Shown: piece by piece, positions 28,269 to 41,850 of the stretch
Layout of the letters: every line of letters starts with the position of its first letter
Position numbering within the stretch: position 1 is the first letter of the stretch
Assembly: GCA_036267955.1 (NCBI GenBank)
Contig: DATAVB010000046.1
Span: forward strand, 82,564-146,563
Source of the DNA: DATAVB01 sp036267955
GTDB lineage: Bacteria; Actinomycetota; Actinomycetes; Mycobacteriales; QHCD01
DNA: 64,000 bases
Direction of reading: 5' to 3'
Program-made: the position numbers and the translations under genes
Notes under the pieces: generated by a model
What the model was told of the DNA's origin: nothing
The model's input: the letters and a program-made list of their open reading frames with translations, nothing else
The model's database searches: none

Positions 28269-28701
28269 GCGCGCAGCATAACGATCCGGCCGCGCTTTCC
28301 GGGGCGGGTGTGTGTCGATTGTGGACAGCGTCGGTTGCCGCCGGTTGGCCGGCCCGGACCGCCCTCGCGGCGCGCACGAAGAGTGACGAGAACACTACGT
28401 AACGCCACGGTCGCGACCCGGCCTCGGCGATGCGGTGGGACCGGGCGACCCGGCGGCGATATGGTTGCGGCTGAGGCGGGAGACCGTCTGGTTACGCTCC
28501 AGGAACGTGAACCACTATGCTCTGCGCGGTCACTGTCGCCCCGCCGGTCTCAACGGTGACGTCGGCAACAGTGGCTATTGACGATGCAGGCGAACGCACG
28601 AACGCGCGTCGTGGCGCGCTACCCTGGTGCGCATCGACTTCCGGGCCGACGTTGTCCCGTGCCTCAGCACAAGAAGCACCACCGACGACGGGAGACCCAG
28701 C
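28269..28701. other. 433-nt intergenic region upstream of gltB
   Basis: No gene is supported on either strand. One plausible promoter facing gltB is TTACGC (28492-28497) and TATGCT (28516-28521), 18 nt apart. A TTGACG lies at 28575-28580 without a correctly spaced -10. I did not recognise a riboswitch. Confidence 0.5.
28492..28521 (+). promoter_or_regulatory. Possible gltB promoter
   Basis: TTACGC and TATGCT hexamers are spaced by 18 nt. The -10 matches TATAAT at four of six positions. It would give a leader of about 175 nt before gltB. Confidence 0.3.
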
Positions 28702-33250
<4,549 letters not shown>

Positions 33251-33258
<8 letters not shown>

Positions 33259-34702
33259 CCCGACGGGTTTCGTTCAGTACGGGCGGGAACTGCCCAAGCG
33301 TCGGCCGGTCGAGCTGCGGCTGATGGACTGGCGTGAGGTCTATGAGGATTTCCCGCCGGACAAGCTGCGCAACCAGGCGACCCGGTGCATGGACTGCGGC
33401 ATTCCGTTCTGCCATCACGGTTGCCCGCTGGGCAACCTGATCCCGGAATGGAACGACCTGGTCCGTCGCGACGACTGGTCCGAGGCCATCGAGCGGCTGC
33501 ACGCCACCAACAACTTCCCGGAATTCACCGGTCGGTTGTGCCCGGCGCCGTGCGAGTCCTCCTGCGTGCTCGGGATCAACTCCGACCCGGTGACCATCAA
33601 ACAGGTCGAGGTCGAGATCATCGACCGGGCCTGGGATTCCGGTGACGTGACGCCGGTGCTACCGGCCCGCCGGACCGGCAAGAAGGTCGCCGTCGTCGGC
33701 TCCGGGCCGGCCGGTCTGGCCGCGGCCCAGCAGCTGACCCGGGCCGGACACGATGTGACGGTGTACGAGCGGGCCGACCGCATCGGCGGCCTGCTGCGCT
33801 ATGGCATCCCGGAATTCAAGATGGAGAAGCGGCACCTCGAGCGTCGGCTGGCGCAGATGCGGGCCGAGGGCACGGCATTTGTGACGTCCTGCAACGTCGG
33901 GGTGGACATCACGGCGGAGCAACTGCGGTCGGACAACGACGCGGTCGTCCTCTCCGGCGGCTCGACGATCCCGCGCGACCTGCCGGCACCCGGCCGCGAA
34001 TTCGGCGGCGTGCATTTCGCGATGGACTACCTGCCGGGCTCAAACCGCGTGCAGGAAGGCGATCTGGACGCGCCGCCGATCACGGCGGCCGGAAAGCACG
34101 TCGTCATCATCGGCGGCGGCGACACCGGGGCCGACTGCCTGGGCACCGCCCACCGGCAGGGTGCGGCCAGCGTCCACCAGCTGGAGATCATGGCCCAGCC
34201 GCCGTCGGCCCGCAGCGAGGCGATGCCGTGGCCGACGTACCCGATGATCTATCGGGTCACCAGCGCGCACGAAGAGGGTGGCGAGCGCGTCTACGCGGTC
34301 AACACGGAGAAGTTCGTCGGCGACGCCAACAGCAACGTGTCAGCCATCCGGCTGCACGAGGTGAAGATGGCCAACGGCCGGTTCGAGAAGGTCGAGGGCA
34401 GCGACTGGGAGCTGCCCTGCGAGCTGGTGCTGCTCGCGATGGGCTTCACCGGCCCGCAGCGCGAGGGACTCCTGACCGATCTGGGCGTGGAGCTCGACGG
34501 GCGCGGAAACGTCGCCCGGGACGCGGATTTCAGCACGAACGTGCCCGGCGTGTTCGTGGCCGGTGACATGGGACGGGGCCAGTCGCTGATCGTCTGGGCG
34601 ATCGCCGAGGGGCGGTCGGCCGCGGCCGGGGTGGACGCGTTCCTGGAGGGTGAGTCCGCGTTGCCGGCGCCGATCGCGCCGACGACTATGTCGCTGCGGT
34701 AG
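33251..34702 (+). CDS. gltD: Glutamate synthase (NADPH), small subunit
   Basis: Flavoprotein of 483 residues that takes electrons from NADPH and passes them to GltB. Two N-terminal cysteine clusters bind 4Fe-4S centres: Cys46, 49, 54, 58 and Cys97, 101, 105. FAD-binding GSGPAGLAAA (near 155) and NADPH-binding GGGDTGADCLG (near 288) follow. GTG at 33251 gives the family start MADPTGF; it has a GGAG site at about 33240 and overlaps the gltB end. The 3' end overlaps the convergent ArsR gene by 17 nt. Confidence 0.96.
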
Positions 34703-35018
34703 CGGCACCTCGGGGCGCGCCGAGCACGGCGTCGAGCAGTCCCGGGAAGCTGGCCTGCAGCTGGTCCCGGCGCAGTGACACGTAGCGCCGGGTGCCGGCG
34801 ACCCGGGTGTGGATGACACCGGCCTCGCGCAGCACCTTGGTGTGGTGCGACATCGTGGACTTCCCGCAGTCCAGGGCGGCAAGTTGGTGGATCTCACCGC
34901 AGGCGGCCTCGCCGGCGACGGCCAGGGCGCGCACGATGGCCAGCCGGCCCTGGTCGGCCAGCGCCGACAACACCGTGGGAAGGTCCAGCTCCAGCGGCTC
35001 TACGCCCTGCTCACCCAT
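34686..35018 (-). CDS. ArsR-type winged-helix regulator
   Basis: Regulator of 110 residues. The winged helix spans about 15-90, with LSALADQGRLAIVRAL, the recognition helix KSTMSHHTKVLREAGV and the wing RVAGTRRYVSLR. Cys40 and Cys51 are present, but the classic ELCVCDL metal motif is not, so metal sensing cannot be assumed. It lies 38 nt downstream of murQ on the same strand, as the last gene of a GNAT-murQ-regulator run, and is convergent with gltD. Confidence 0.85.
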   Translation of the reverse strand: MGEQGVEPLELDLPTVLSALADQGRLAIVRALAVAGEAACGEIHQLAALDCGKSTMSHHTKVLREAGVIHTRVAGTRRYVSLRRDQLQASFPGLLDAVLGAPRGAATAAT

Positions 35019-35056
35019 ACCGTCAGCTTAGAACGTCCCGGCAGCCGGCGTCGCGG

Positions 35057-35977
35057 TCAGAGCACGGCGTCGAGGTGACCGCCGGCCCGCTCGACCAGCG
35101 CCCGCGCCGCATCGGCCGGCAGCGATTTCGCAATCATCACGACCGCCGTTTTCACCTCGCCGCCGGCGCCCTGCAACGCTTGTGCCGCAACGGTTTCCTC
35201 GACTCCGGTAATAGTCGAGACAATCCGTTGAGCGCGGCCGACCAGCTTTTCGTTGGTGGCTTTCAGATCGACCATCAGACTGCCGTACGTTTTGCCGAGC
35301 CGCACCATGATGATCGTCGACATCATGTTGAGCACCAGTTTCTGCGCGGTGCCGGCCTTCAGCCGGGTCGAGCCGGTGAGCACCTCCGGGCCGACCACAA
35401 CCTCGATCGGGTGCTGGACGGCGTGGGCCAGGGCCACGTCGCGGTTGCACATGATCCCGGCGGTGAGCGCGCCGGCGGCGGTCGCCGCCGCGACCGCGCC
35501 CAGCACGTACGGGGTACGGCCGCTGGCGCTGAGCCCGACCACGACGTCGTCCGGTCCGACCCGGCGTTCCCGCAGCGCGGCCGCGCCGGCCTCGAAGTCG
35601 TCCTCGGCTCCCTCGGCGGCGTTGCGTATCGCCGAGTCGCCGCCGGCGATGACGGCCTGCACCTGTTCAGGATCGGTGCGGAAGGTCGGTGGGCACTCCG
35701 CGGCGTCCAGGACCGCCAGCCGACCGGAGGTCCCGGCCCCGACGTAGATCAGGCGGCCGCCGCGTTCCAGCCGGGGGACCGCGGCGTCGATGGCGGCGAC
35801 GACGGCCGGGAGTGCGGCCTGCACCGCCCGCGGCACCTCGGCGTCCGCGTCATTCATGGCCGCGGCCAACTCGATCGTGCTGAGGGCCTCCAATTGGCGG
35901 CGACGTGGATCGATCTGCTCGGTGACCAGGGCGCCGAGGTGGGCCAGACCGTTGCCAGTGGTGACGCCATCGTTCAC
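35057..35977 (-). CDS. murQ: N-acetylmuramic acid 6-phosphate etherase
   Basis: Cleaves the lactyl ether of MurNAc-6-phosphate to GlcNAc-6-phosphate plus D-lactate in cell-wall recycling. The 306-residue SIS-domain protein shows GGRLIYVGAGTSGRLAVLDAAECPPTF, GLSASGRTPYV, and a C-terminal stretch with NEKLVGRAQRIV. GTG at 35977 has an AAGGGA ribosome site. An alternative GTG at 36043 overlaps the upstream gene's stop (GTGA) and would add 22 residues. No MurNAc transporter or kinase is adjacent. Confidence 0.95.
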   Translation of the reverse strand: MNDGVTTGNGLAHLGALVTEQIDPRRRQLEALSTIELAAAMNDADAEVPRAVQAALPAVVAAIDAAVPRLERGGRLIYVGAGTSGRLAVLDAAECPPTFRTDPEQVQAVIAGGDSAIRNAAEGAEDDFEAGAAALRERRVGPDDVVVGLSASGRTPYVLGAVAAATAAGALTAGIMCNRDVALAHAVQHPIEVVVGPEVLTGSTRLKAGTAQKLVLNMMSTIIMVRLGKTYGSLMVDLKATNEKLVGRAQRIVSTITGVEETVAAQALQGAGGEVKTAVVMIAKSLPADAARALVERAGGHLDAVL

Positions 35978-36039
35978 GGAGGATTCCCTTTCACCGGCGA
36001 CTAGGGGCTGATTCTGCGGTTGCACACTCGGATCGCCGC

Positions 36040-37002
36040 TCACGCGACTCTCCGCAATATTCGGAAGGTGCGGGTCACGGTGAAGCCGGTCTTCCGGTAG
36101 AGCTGCCCGGCCGCGGAGCTCTCGTCCGTCCACAGGAACCAGGCGGTGTGCGCGCCGACGGCCCGCATCCGCTCCAGGGTCAGGTGCAGGAGCGCCCGGC
36201 CGAGCCCGGCGCCGCGGCATTCGGTGAGCACGCCGAACGGGCCGAAGCGGTCGACCACGCCTTCGTACGTCCCGTGCATGGCCCAGCCGACCAGCCGGCC
36301 GGCCGGTTCGCGCGCCACCACGATGCGATCGGTCGGCATCCCGGCCGCCACGCCCTCCCGGATGGCCCGGCCCCAGTCCGGATTGAAATGCCTGCGGGCC
36401 AGGGGGATCAGGTCGACCAGGTCGTCGTCGGTGGCCGGGCCCAGCCGGTAGCCGCGGGCGTGCAGCTCGGCGAGCTGGGCGCGTACCTCGGGCGGGATCT
36501 CGTACCGGACCAGGTCGCGATCCATCGCCACCGCCTCGTACGTGAGGCTGAAACCCAGCCTATCCAGCAGCCGGGCGGCCGCCGGATAGGTGTCGGCATC
36601 CAGGCCCGGCAGCACGTAGTTCGGCGTGTAACCGGAGAAGGTGACGGTGCGGCGGCCGTGCTCGGCCAGCCACTGCAGCGCGCTATCGAGCAGGGCCCGG
36701 CCGATGCCGCGCCGGCGCTGCTCGGGATCGACGAAGAAGAAGACGATCCAGCCGTTGTCCGGCTCGAGGTCGTCCCCCTCGGCGGCCACCGTCCGGCGTA
36801 CCGCATAAACGGCGCCGACCGGGCTGTCGCGCACGGATGCGACCTTCAGCCCGGCCGGGTCGAAATTCGGGTCGAGCAGGATCAGGTCTCGGAACCGGCG
36901 GGCGGTCATCGGATCGGTTGGCGCGCTGCGATTCCACAGATCGACGACGCCGGCGGTCTGGCCGGCGCGGAAATCGCCGATCGCGTAGCTACCGGACGCC
37001 AT
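36040..37002 (-). CDS. Tandem GNAT acetyltransferase, murQ-linked
   Basis: A 320-residue protein with two GNAT domains. The first (about 1-165) has FFFVDPEQRRRGIGRALLDSALQWL; the second (about 190-318) has TECRGAGLGRALLHLTLERMRAVG followed by a typical YRKTGF end. ATG at 37002. The stop codon overlaps a possible murQ start. The operon suggests that it acetylates an amino sugar or peptide from wall turnover (inference); substrate is unknown. It is unrelated in detail to the two-domain GNAT at 2215. Confidence 0.83.
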   Translation of the reverse strand: MASGSYAIGDFRAGQTAGVVDLWNRSAPTDPMTARRFRDLILLDPNFDPAGLKVASVRDSPVGAVYAVRRTVAAEGDDLEPDNGWIVFFFVDPEQRRRGIGRALLDSALQWLAEHGRRTVTFSGYTPNYVLPGLDADTYPAAARLLDRLGFSLTYEAVAMDRDLVRYEIPPEVRAQLAELHARGYRLGPATDDDLVDLIPLARRHFNPDWGRAIREGVAAGMPTDRIVVAREPAGRLVGWAMHGTYEGVVDRFGPFGVLTECRGAGLGRALLHLTLERMRAVGAHTAWFLWTDESSAAGQLYRKTGFTVTRTFRILRRVA

Positions 37003-37113
37003 GTGGAAAAATTACCGGCCACCATCAAGAAACGTCAAGCGATGACGAGATCGACGGGTCCGCGCTGCCGGCCCGGCAGGGGGCATCGATAGGGGTCGCC
37101 GATAGGGTCCCGA

Positions 37114-37119
37114 TAGTGT
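37114..37119 (+). promoter_or_regulatory. -10-like element for pyk within CGATAG repeats
   Basis: TAGTGT at 37114-37119 lies 7 nt before the pyk ATG, implying a leaderless or near-leaderless message. It is the last of three CGATAG-starting repeats, at about 37087, 37100 and 37111. No -35 element is clear. Confidence 0.3.
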
Positions 37120-37126
37120 CAGGGTC

Positions 37127-38584
37127 ATGACGCGCCGCGCGAAGATCGTCTGCACGCTCGGTCCGGCCACCTCCTCGCCGGAGGTGATACGTCAGCTGAT
37201 CGACGCCGGCATGGACGTGGCCCGGCTCAACTTCAGCCACGGCACCGCGGCGGAACACACCCGGGCCCACCGGCTGGTCCGGGAGGCGGCGGACGCGGCC
37301 GGTCGGGCGGTCGCCGTGCTTGCCGATCTGCAGGGCCCGAAGATCCGGCTCGGCACCTTCGCCGACGGGCCGGTCGAATGGGCCGACGGGGACGAGGTGG
37401 TCATCACCACCGATGACGTGGAAGGCAGCAGGGACAGGGTCTCCACCACGTACGCCGGCTTGCCGGGCGACGTGACGCCGGGGGCGCAGCTGCTCGTTGA
37501 CGACGGCAACATCGCGCTGACCGTGTCCAAGGTGGACGGTGCCGATGTGCACTGCCGGGTGGTTCAGGGCGGCCGGGTCAGTGACCACAAGGGAATCTCG
37601 CTGCCTGACGTCGACGTCAGCGAGCCGGCGTTGACCGACAAGGACCGGGCCGACCTGAAGGTCGCGCTGGCGCTGCGGGTCGACCTGGTGGCGCTGTCGT
37701 TCGTCCGGTCGCCCAGCGACGTCGAGCCGGTCCGGGCGATGATGCGCGAGGCCGGCGCCATGCTCCCGGTGATCGCCAAGGTGGAGAAGCCCGCGGCCGT
37801 CGACCGGTTGGAGGACATCGTCGCGGCGTTCGACGGCCTGATGGTGGCGCGCGGCGATCTCGGTGTGGAGATGCCGCTGGAGGCGGTGCCGATCGTGCAG
37901 AAGCGGGCCGTGCAGCTGGCCCGGGAGAATGCCAAGCCGGTCATCGTGGCGACCCAGATGTTGGAGTCCATGATCGGCAGCCCACGGCCGACCCGGGCCG
38001 AGGCATCCGACGTCGCCAACGCCGTGCTGGACGGGGCGGACGCGGTGATGCTGTCCGGCGAGACGAGCGTCGGCCGGTATCCGATCGCCGCCGTCTCGAC
38101 GATGGCCCGGATCGTGGAGAGCGTCGACTCGCAGACCGTGTCGGCGACACCGGGCGGTCCGCGCCAGGAGTTTCTGGTGCCGCCGCTGCTGCACCGGCCC
38201 AAGACCAAGGGCGGTGCCATCGCGATGGCGGCCACCGAGGTGGGGGAGTTGCTGGGCGCGAAGGCGCTGGTGGGCTTCACCCAGAGTGGCGACACGGTAC
38301 GGCGCATGGCGCGGCACCGCTCGGCGCTGCCGCTGCTGGCCTTCACCCCGGATCCCGCGGTGCGCAGCCAGTTGGCGCTGACCTGGGGCGTCGAGACCTT
38401 CCATACGGCGCATGCCACCCACACCGACGAGATGGTGGCCCAGGTGCAGGAGATCCTGCTGTCGCTGGACCGCTTCACCGAGGGCGACCTGGTGGTGATC
38501 GTCGCCGGCAGCCCGCCCGGGATCCCCGGCTCGACCAATGCGCTGCGGGTCTGGCGCCTGGGCGACGAGTTGCCGAATGTCTGA
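37127..38584 (+). CDS. pyk: Pyruvate kinase
   Basis: Final glycolytic enzyme, phosphoenolpyruvate plus ADP to pyruvate plus ATP; 485 residues. The barrel starts TKIVCTLGPAT-like (RAKIVCTLGPATSS) and shows MDVARLNFSHG, DLQGPKIR, the active-site IAKVEKPAAV with catalytic Lys, MVARGDLGVE and MLSGETSVGRYP. The C-terminal domain (about 345-485) is complete. ATG at 37127 lacks a clear ribosome site. It overlaps tesB by 8 nt, the same pair as M. tuberculosis pykA-tesB1. Confidence 0.96.
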   Translation: MTRRAKIVCTLGPATSSPEVIRQLIDAGMDVARLNFSHGTAAEHTRAHRLVREAADAAGRAVAVLADLQGPKIRLGTFADGPVEWADGDEVVITTDDVEGSRDRVSTTYAGLPGDVTPGAQLLVDDGNIALTVSKVDGADVHCRVVQGGRVSDHKGISLPDVDVSEPALTDKDRADLKVALALRVDLVALSFVRSPSDVEPVRAMMREAGAMLPVIAKVEKPAAVDRLEDIVAAFDGLMVARGDLGVEMPLEAVPIVQKRAVQLARENAKPVIVATQMLESMIGSPRPTRAEASDVANAVLDGADAVMLSGETSVGRYPIAAVSTMARIVESVDSQTVSATPGGPRQEFLVPPLLHRPKTKGGAIAMAATEVGELLGAKALVGFTQSGDTVRRMARHRSALPLLAFTPDPAVRSQLALTWGVETFHTAHATHTDEMVAQVQEILLSLDRFTEGDLVVIVAGSPPGIPGSTNALRVWRLGDELPNV

Positions 38585-39446
38585 GGACCGGCAGGAGAGC
38601 CTCGACCTGCTGATCGGGCTGCTTGACCTGGAACAGCTCGAGGTCGACATCTTCCGCGGCCTGTCGCCGCAGGTGTCGATGCAGCGGGTATTCGGCGGCC
38701 AGGTCGCCGGGCAGGCGCTGGTCGCGGCCGGCCGGACCGTGCCGGCCGACCGCGCGGTGCATTCGCTGCACGCGTACTTCCTGCGCCCGGGCGACCCGAA
38801 GATCCCGATCATCTACACCGTCGATCGGATCCGCGACGGCCGCTCGTTCACCTCCCGGCGGGTGATCGCGATCCAGCATGGCAAGGCGATCTTCAGTCTC
38901 TCGGCGTCGTTCCACATCGCCGAGGAGGGGCTGGAGCACCAGACCGGGATGCCGACCGCGCCGGACCCGGAATCGCTACCCACGCTGGACGAACGGCTCG
39001 CCCCGTTCGCCGACACGCTGGAGGAGCGGGCCCGGCTGCCCCAGCCGATCGACCTGCGCTACGTGCAGGATCCGGCGTGGGCGCAGCGGGCGTCCGGGCC
39101 GCGGCCGGGGCCGACGCTGGTGTGGCTGCGGGCGGCGGGAAAGTTGCCGGACGACCCGCTGCTGCACCTGTGCGCGCTGACCTTCGCCAGCGACCTGACC
39201 CTGTTGGAATCGGTGGCGGTGCGGCACGGCATGGCGTTCTCGGTCGACCTGCAGGCGGCCAGCCTCGACCATGCGATGTGGTTCCACGCGCCGTTCCGGG
39301 CCGACGGCTGGCTGCTGTACGAGTCGGAGAGCCCGGCGGCCAGCGGCGGTCGGGGGCTTGCCACCGGACGGATCTGGACCCGGGAGGGCCGCCAGGTCGC
39401 CTCCGTCGTACAGGAAGGCCTGCTGCGCCCCCTGCGTCGCAGCTGA
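38577..39446 (+). CDS. tesB: Acyl-CoA thioesterase II (TesB type)
   Basis: Double-hotdog thioesterase of 289 residues hydrolysing acyl-CoA to fatty acid and CoA. VFGGQVAGQALVAAGRTVPADRAVHSLHAYFLRPGDP and the second hotdog with FASDLTLLES and SLDHAMWFHAPFRADGWLLY are diagnostic and contain the Asp and Gln/Thr active-site positions. ATG at 38577 lies inside the pyk 3' end. The upstream open frame is part of pyk in another phase. Confidence 0.94.
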   Translation: MSEDRQESLDLLIGLLDLEQLEVDIFRGLSPQVSMQRVFGGQVAGQALVAAGRTVPADRAVHSLHAYFLRPGDPKIPIIYTVDRIRDGRSFTSRRVIAIQHGKAIFSLSASFHIAEEGLEHQTGMPTAPDPESLPTLDERLAPFADTLEERARLPQPIDLRYVQDPAWAQRASGPRPGPTLVWLRAAGKLPDDPLLHLCALTFASDLTLLESVAVRHGMAFSVDLQAASLDHAMWFHAPFRADGWLLYESESPAASGGRGLATGRIWTREGRQVASVVQEGLLRPLRRS

Positions 39447-39502
39447 ACCCGAACGCCCACGGGGGAGAGCGCGGACGGGCCGGCAAGGGGTGGCTCCGAG
39501 TC

Positions 39503-39524
39503 GTTCATCGGTTGTTCACGACCA
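39503..39524 (+). promoter_or_regulatory. PHO-box-like direct repeat
   Basis: Two adjacent 11-nt units, GTTCATCGGTT (39503-39513) and GTTCACGACCA (39514-39524), match the GTTCACC-type direct-repeat unit bound by PhoP in Streptomyces. The site lies 82 nt upstream of a secreted phospholipase, a classic phosphate-starvation target. No third unit is evident on either side. Confidence 0.6.
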
Positions 39525-39606
39525 TTCCGGGCTGCCGTATGACGGCGGAGTCAGACTCATCGCCGCACCGTCATCGCACCGTCATCGCGCCGCCGGAGGT
39601 CGTTCC

Positions 39607-41667
39607 ATGCCCGAGTCCCATTCGCTCAGCCGCCGCCGGTTCATCGGCGGCGCGGCCGGGGTGGCCGCCTCGGCCGGCCTGCTTGGCGCGACGCCGGGCC
39701 TCACGGGTGTTGGCGAGGCCGAGACCGCGCCGCGCCGCCGGGGCAGCCTTGATGACGTCGAGCACGTCGTCGTGCTGATGCAGGAGAATCGGTCGTTCGA
39801 CCACTACTACGGCACCATGCGTGGCGTCCGCGGCTTCGGCGACCGGACCGCGCTGCAGTTGCCCGGCGGTCGGGACGTCTTCCATCAGCCGGACCCGACC
39901 CGGACCGACGGTGGCTACCTGCTCCCGTTCCACGTCGACACTCGCAAGGTCGACGGCCAGGAACTCGGCGACCTCGACCACAGTTGGGACGGCACCCACG
40001 CCGCCTGGGCGAACGGGGCCTACGACGGCTGGATCCCGGCCAAGTCGGCCATGACCATGTCGTACTTCACCGGCGACGACGTCCCGTTTCATCACGCGCT
40101 GGCCCGGTCGTTCACGGTCTGCGACAACTACTTCTGCTCGATCCAGGGGCCAACCACGCCCAACCGGCTGTTCCACTGGACCGGCACCATCGACCCGGCC
40201 GGAACGGCGGGCGGCCCGGCGATCGACAATCCGGCCGACTACAACCCGGTCTATTCCTGGAAGACCTATCCCGAGCGCCTGCAGGAGGCCGGAATCTCCT
40301 GGCAGGTGTACGCCAACGACGAGATCGGCGACGACGGTGCGCATCCGTATGTCGGCGATTACGGCGACAATCCACTGTGGCTGTTCCAGGCGTACCACGA
40401 TGCGCTCGCCGCGTCGGATCCGAAGGCCCGGCAACTCGCCGAGCGGGCCAGCCTGCGTGCGGCCTGGAAGCCGGACGCTGGCCTCGGCGAGAATGTGGAC
40501 CACGTTATTGCGCAATTTGCCGCCGACTGTCAGGCGGGAACGCTGCCGGCCGTTTCCTGGGTGGTGGCGCCGTACGGCTATTCCGAGCACCCGGCCGCCC
40601 GCCCGGTGGACGGAGAGGCTTACGTACAGGGTGTTCTGAATTCTCTGTGGAAGAACCCGAAGTTGTGGGAATCAACGGTCGTCTTCATCAACTATGACGA
40701 GAACGACGGTTTCTTCGACCATGTCACACCGCCGGTCGCGCCACCTGGAACGGCCCAGGAATATGTCGGTGGAATTCCGGTCGGCCTCGGACCACGCGTG
40801 CCGATGTCGGTGATCTCACCGTGGAGCCGTGGCGGTTGGGTCAATTCCGAGGTCTTCGACCACACCTCGGTGTTGCGTTTCCTGGAGAAATGGACCGGTG
40901 TCGCCGAACCGAACATTTCGGCGTGGCGGCGGGCGATCACCGGCGACCTGACCGGTTGCTTCGATTTCACCCGGCCCAACCGGACGCTGCCGTTGTTGCC
41001 GGATACCGCCGCGCTGCGCACGCAAGCCGACAACCTGGACCCGACGCTGCCCGACCCGGCGCCGCCCGTGGTCGGTCGGCAGGCCATTCCGGAACAGGAC
41101 GCCGGTACGGCGCCGGCCCGCGCCCTGCCGTACCAGCCGGTCGCTGACCTGGAGGTGACGTCCGGGACGGTCCGGGTCCGGATGGGCAACAGCGGATCCG
41201 GGGCGCTGCAGCTTGCGGTGTACTCGCTGGCCGGGCCCGCGCAGCGCTTCGACCTGCCGCCTGGCGGTGGTGCCGAGGGGGCGGTCGAGTTGGAAGCGGT
41301 GACCGGCGCGTACGACGTGTGGGTGCACGGGCCGAACGGATTCCTGCGCCGGGCCAGCGGCGACGCGGCGACCAGTCGGCTCGGGGTCGAGGTGGCACTG
41401 GAGATCGTCGGGCGGGAATCGCACCCGTCCCTGCGGTTGCGGCTGCGCAATTCCGGCGGCTCGACCGTGACGGCCGAGGTGGCCGGTCGAGGGTGCCGGC
41501 GCCAGTCGGTCCGGATTGGCCGGCGATACAGCCTGAGTCTCGACCTCGACCCGATTCGCGCCGAGAACGGCTGGTACGACATTTCGGTGACCCTGGCCGG
41601 GGAGGCGGGTTACCGGCGCCGGTTCGCTGGCCACCTGGAGAACGGCGAACCCAGCCGCACCGCCTGA
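39607..41667 (+). CDS. Tat-exported phospholipase C (phosphoesterase family)
   Basis: Exported phosphatidylcholine-type phospholipase C of 686 residues. The twin-arginine signal SRRRFIG (8-14) is followed by an Ala/Gly-rich region to about 40. The phosphoesterase domain (about 48-430) has VVVLMQENRSFDHYYG, ending near YDENDGFFDHVTPP and PMSVISPWSRGG. Two C-terminal DUF756-like beta domains lie at about 500-580 and 595-680. ATG at 39607 has GGAGGT at 39596-39601. Likely releases phosphate esters from lipids under P limitation; the PHO-like box upstream supports this. Confidence 0.92.
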   Translation: MPESHSLSRRRFIGGAAGVAASAGLLGATPGLTGVGEAETAPRRRGSLDDVEHVVVLMQENRSFDHYYGTMRGVRGFGDRTALQLPGGRDVFHQPDPTRTDGGYLLPFHVDTRKVDGQELGDLDHSWDGTHAAWANGAYDGWIPAKSAMTMSYFTGDDVPFHHALARSFTVCDNYFCSIQGPTTPNRLFHWTGTIDPAGTAGGPAIDNPADYNPVYSWKTYPERLQEAGISWQVYANDEIGDDGAHPYVGDYGDNPLWLFQAYHDALAASDPKARQLAERASLRAAWKPDAGLGENVDHVIAQFAADCQAGTLPAVSWVVAPYGYSEHPAARPVDGEAYVQGVLNSLWKNPKLWESTVVFINYDENDGFFDHVTPPVAPPGTAQEYVGGIPVGLGPRVPMSVISPWSRGGWVNSEVFDHTSVLRFLEKWTGVAEPNISAWRRAITGDLTGCFDFTRPNRTLPLLPDTAALRTQADNLDPTLPDPAPPVVGRQAIPEQDAGTAPARALPYQPVADLEVTSGTVRVRMGNSGSGALQLAVYSLAGPAQRFDLPPGGGAEGAVELEAVTGAYDVWVHGPNGFLRRASGDAATSRLGVEVALEIVGRESHPSLRLRLRNSGGSTVTAEVAGRGCRRQSVRIGRRYSLSLDLDPIRAENGWYDISVTLAGEAGYRRRFAGHLENGEPSRTA

Positions 41668-41717
41668 CCCATTCCGACCCGCCGGTCTCGGTTGCTCCCG
41701 CTCGCCCCGCCGATTTC

Positions 41718-41772
41718 CATGATCGTGATCGGTTTTTCGTTGCTATAGCCCCAATATCCGATCACGATCATG
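41718..41772. repeat. Long inverted repeat with CATGATCGTGATCGG arms
   Basis: CATGATCGTGATCGG (41718-41732) and its perfect complement (41758-41772) flank a 25-nt AT-richer loop. Short T/A runs adjoin the arms (TTTTT inside the left arm, AAAAA outside the right). Lying between convergent genes, it could terminate transcription, but its GATCATG/GATCGTG content links it to the repeats at 15160 and 23690-23900. Confidence 0.8.
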
Positions 41773-41794
41773 AAAAAGGGCGGCAGTCAGCGAG

Positions 41795-41842
41795 CAGGGG
41801 TCAGCCGGCGCAGGGGTCAGCCGGCGCAGAGGTCAGCCGGCG
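41795..41842. repeat. 16-bp tandem repeat, three copies
   Basis: CAGGGGTCAGCCGGCG occurs at 41795-41810 and 41811-41826, with a one-base variant at 41827-41842. A degenerate fragment follows up to the stop codon of the quinone reductase gene. Confidence 0.8.
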
Positions 41843-41850
41843 GCCGGGGG

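Noticed and set aside
28269..28701. Riboswitch or leader peptide ahead of gltB
   Set aside because: I could not match the region to any riboswitch core, and no short frame has a run of relevant codons.
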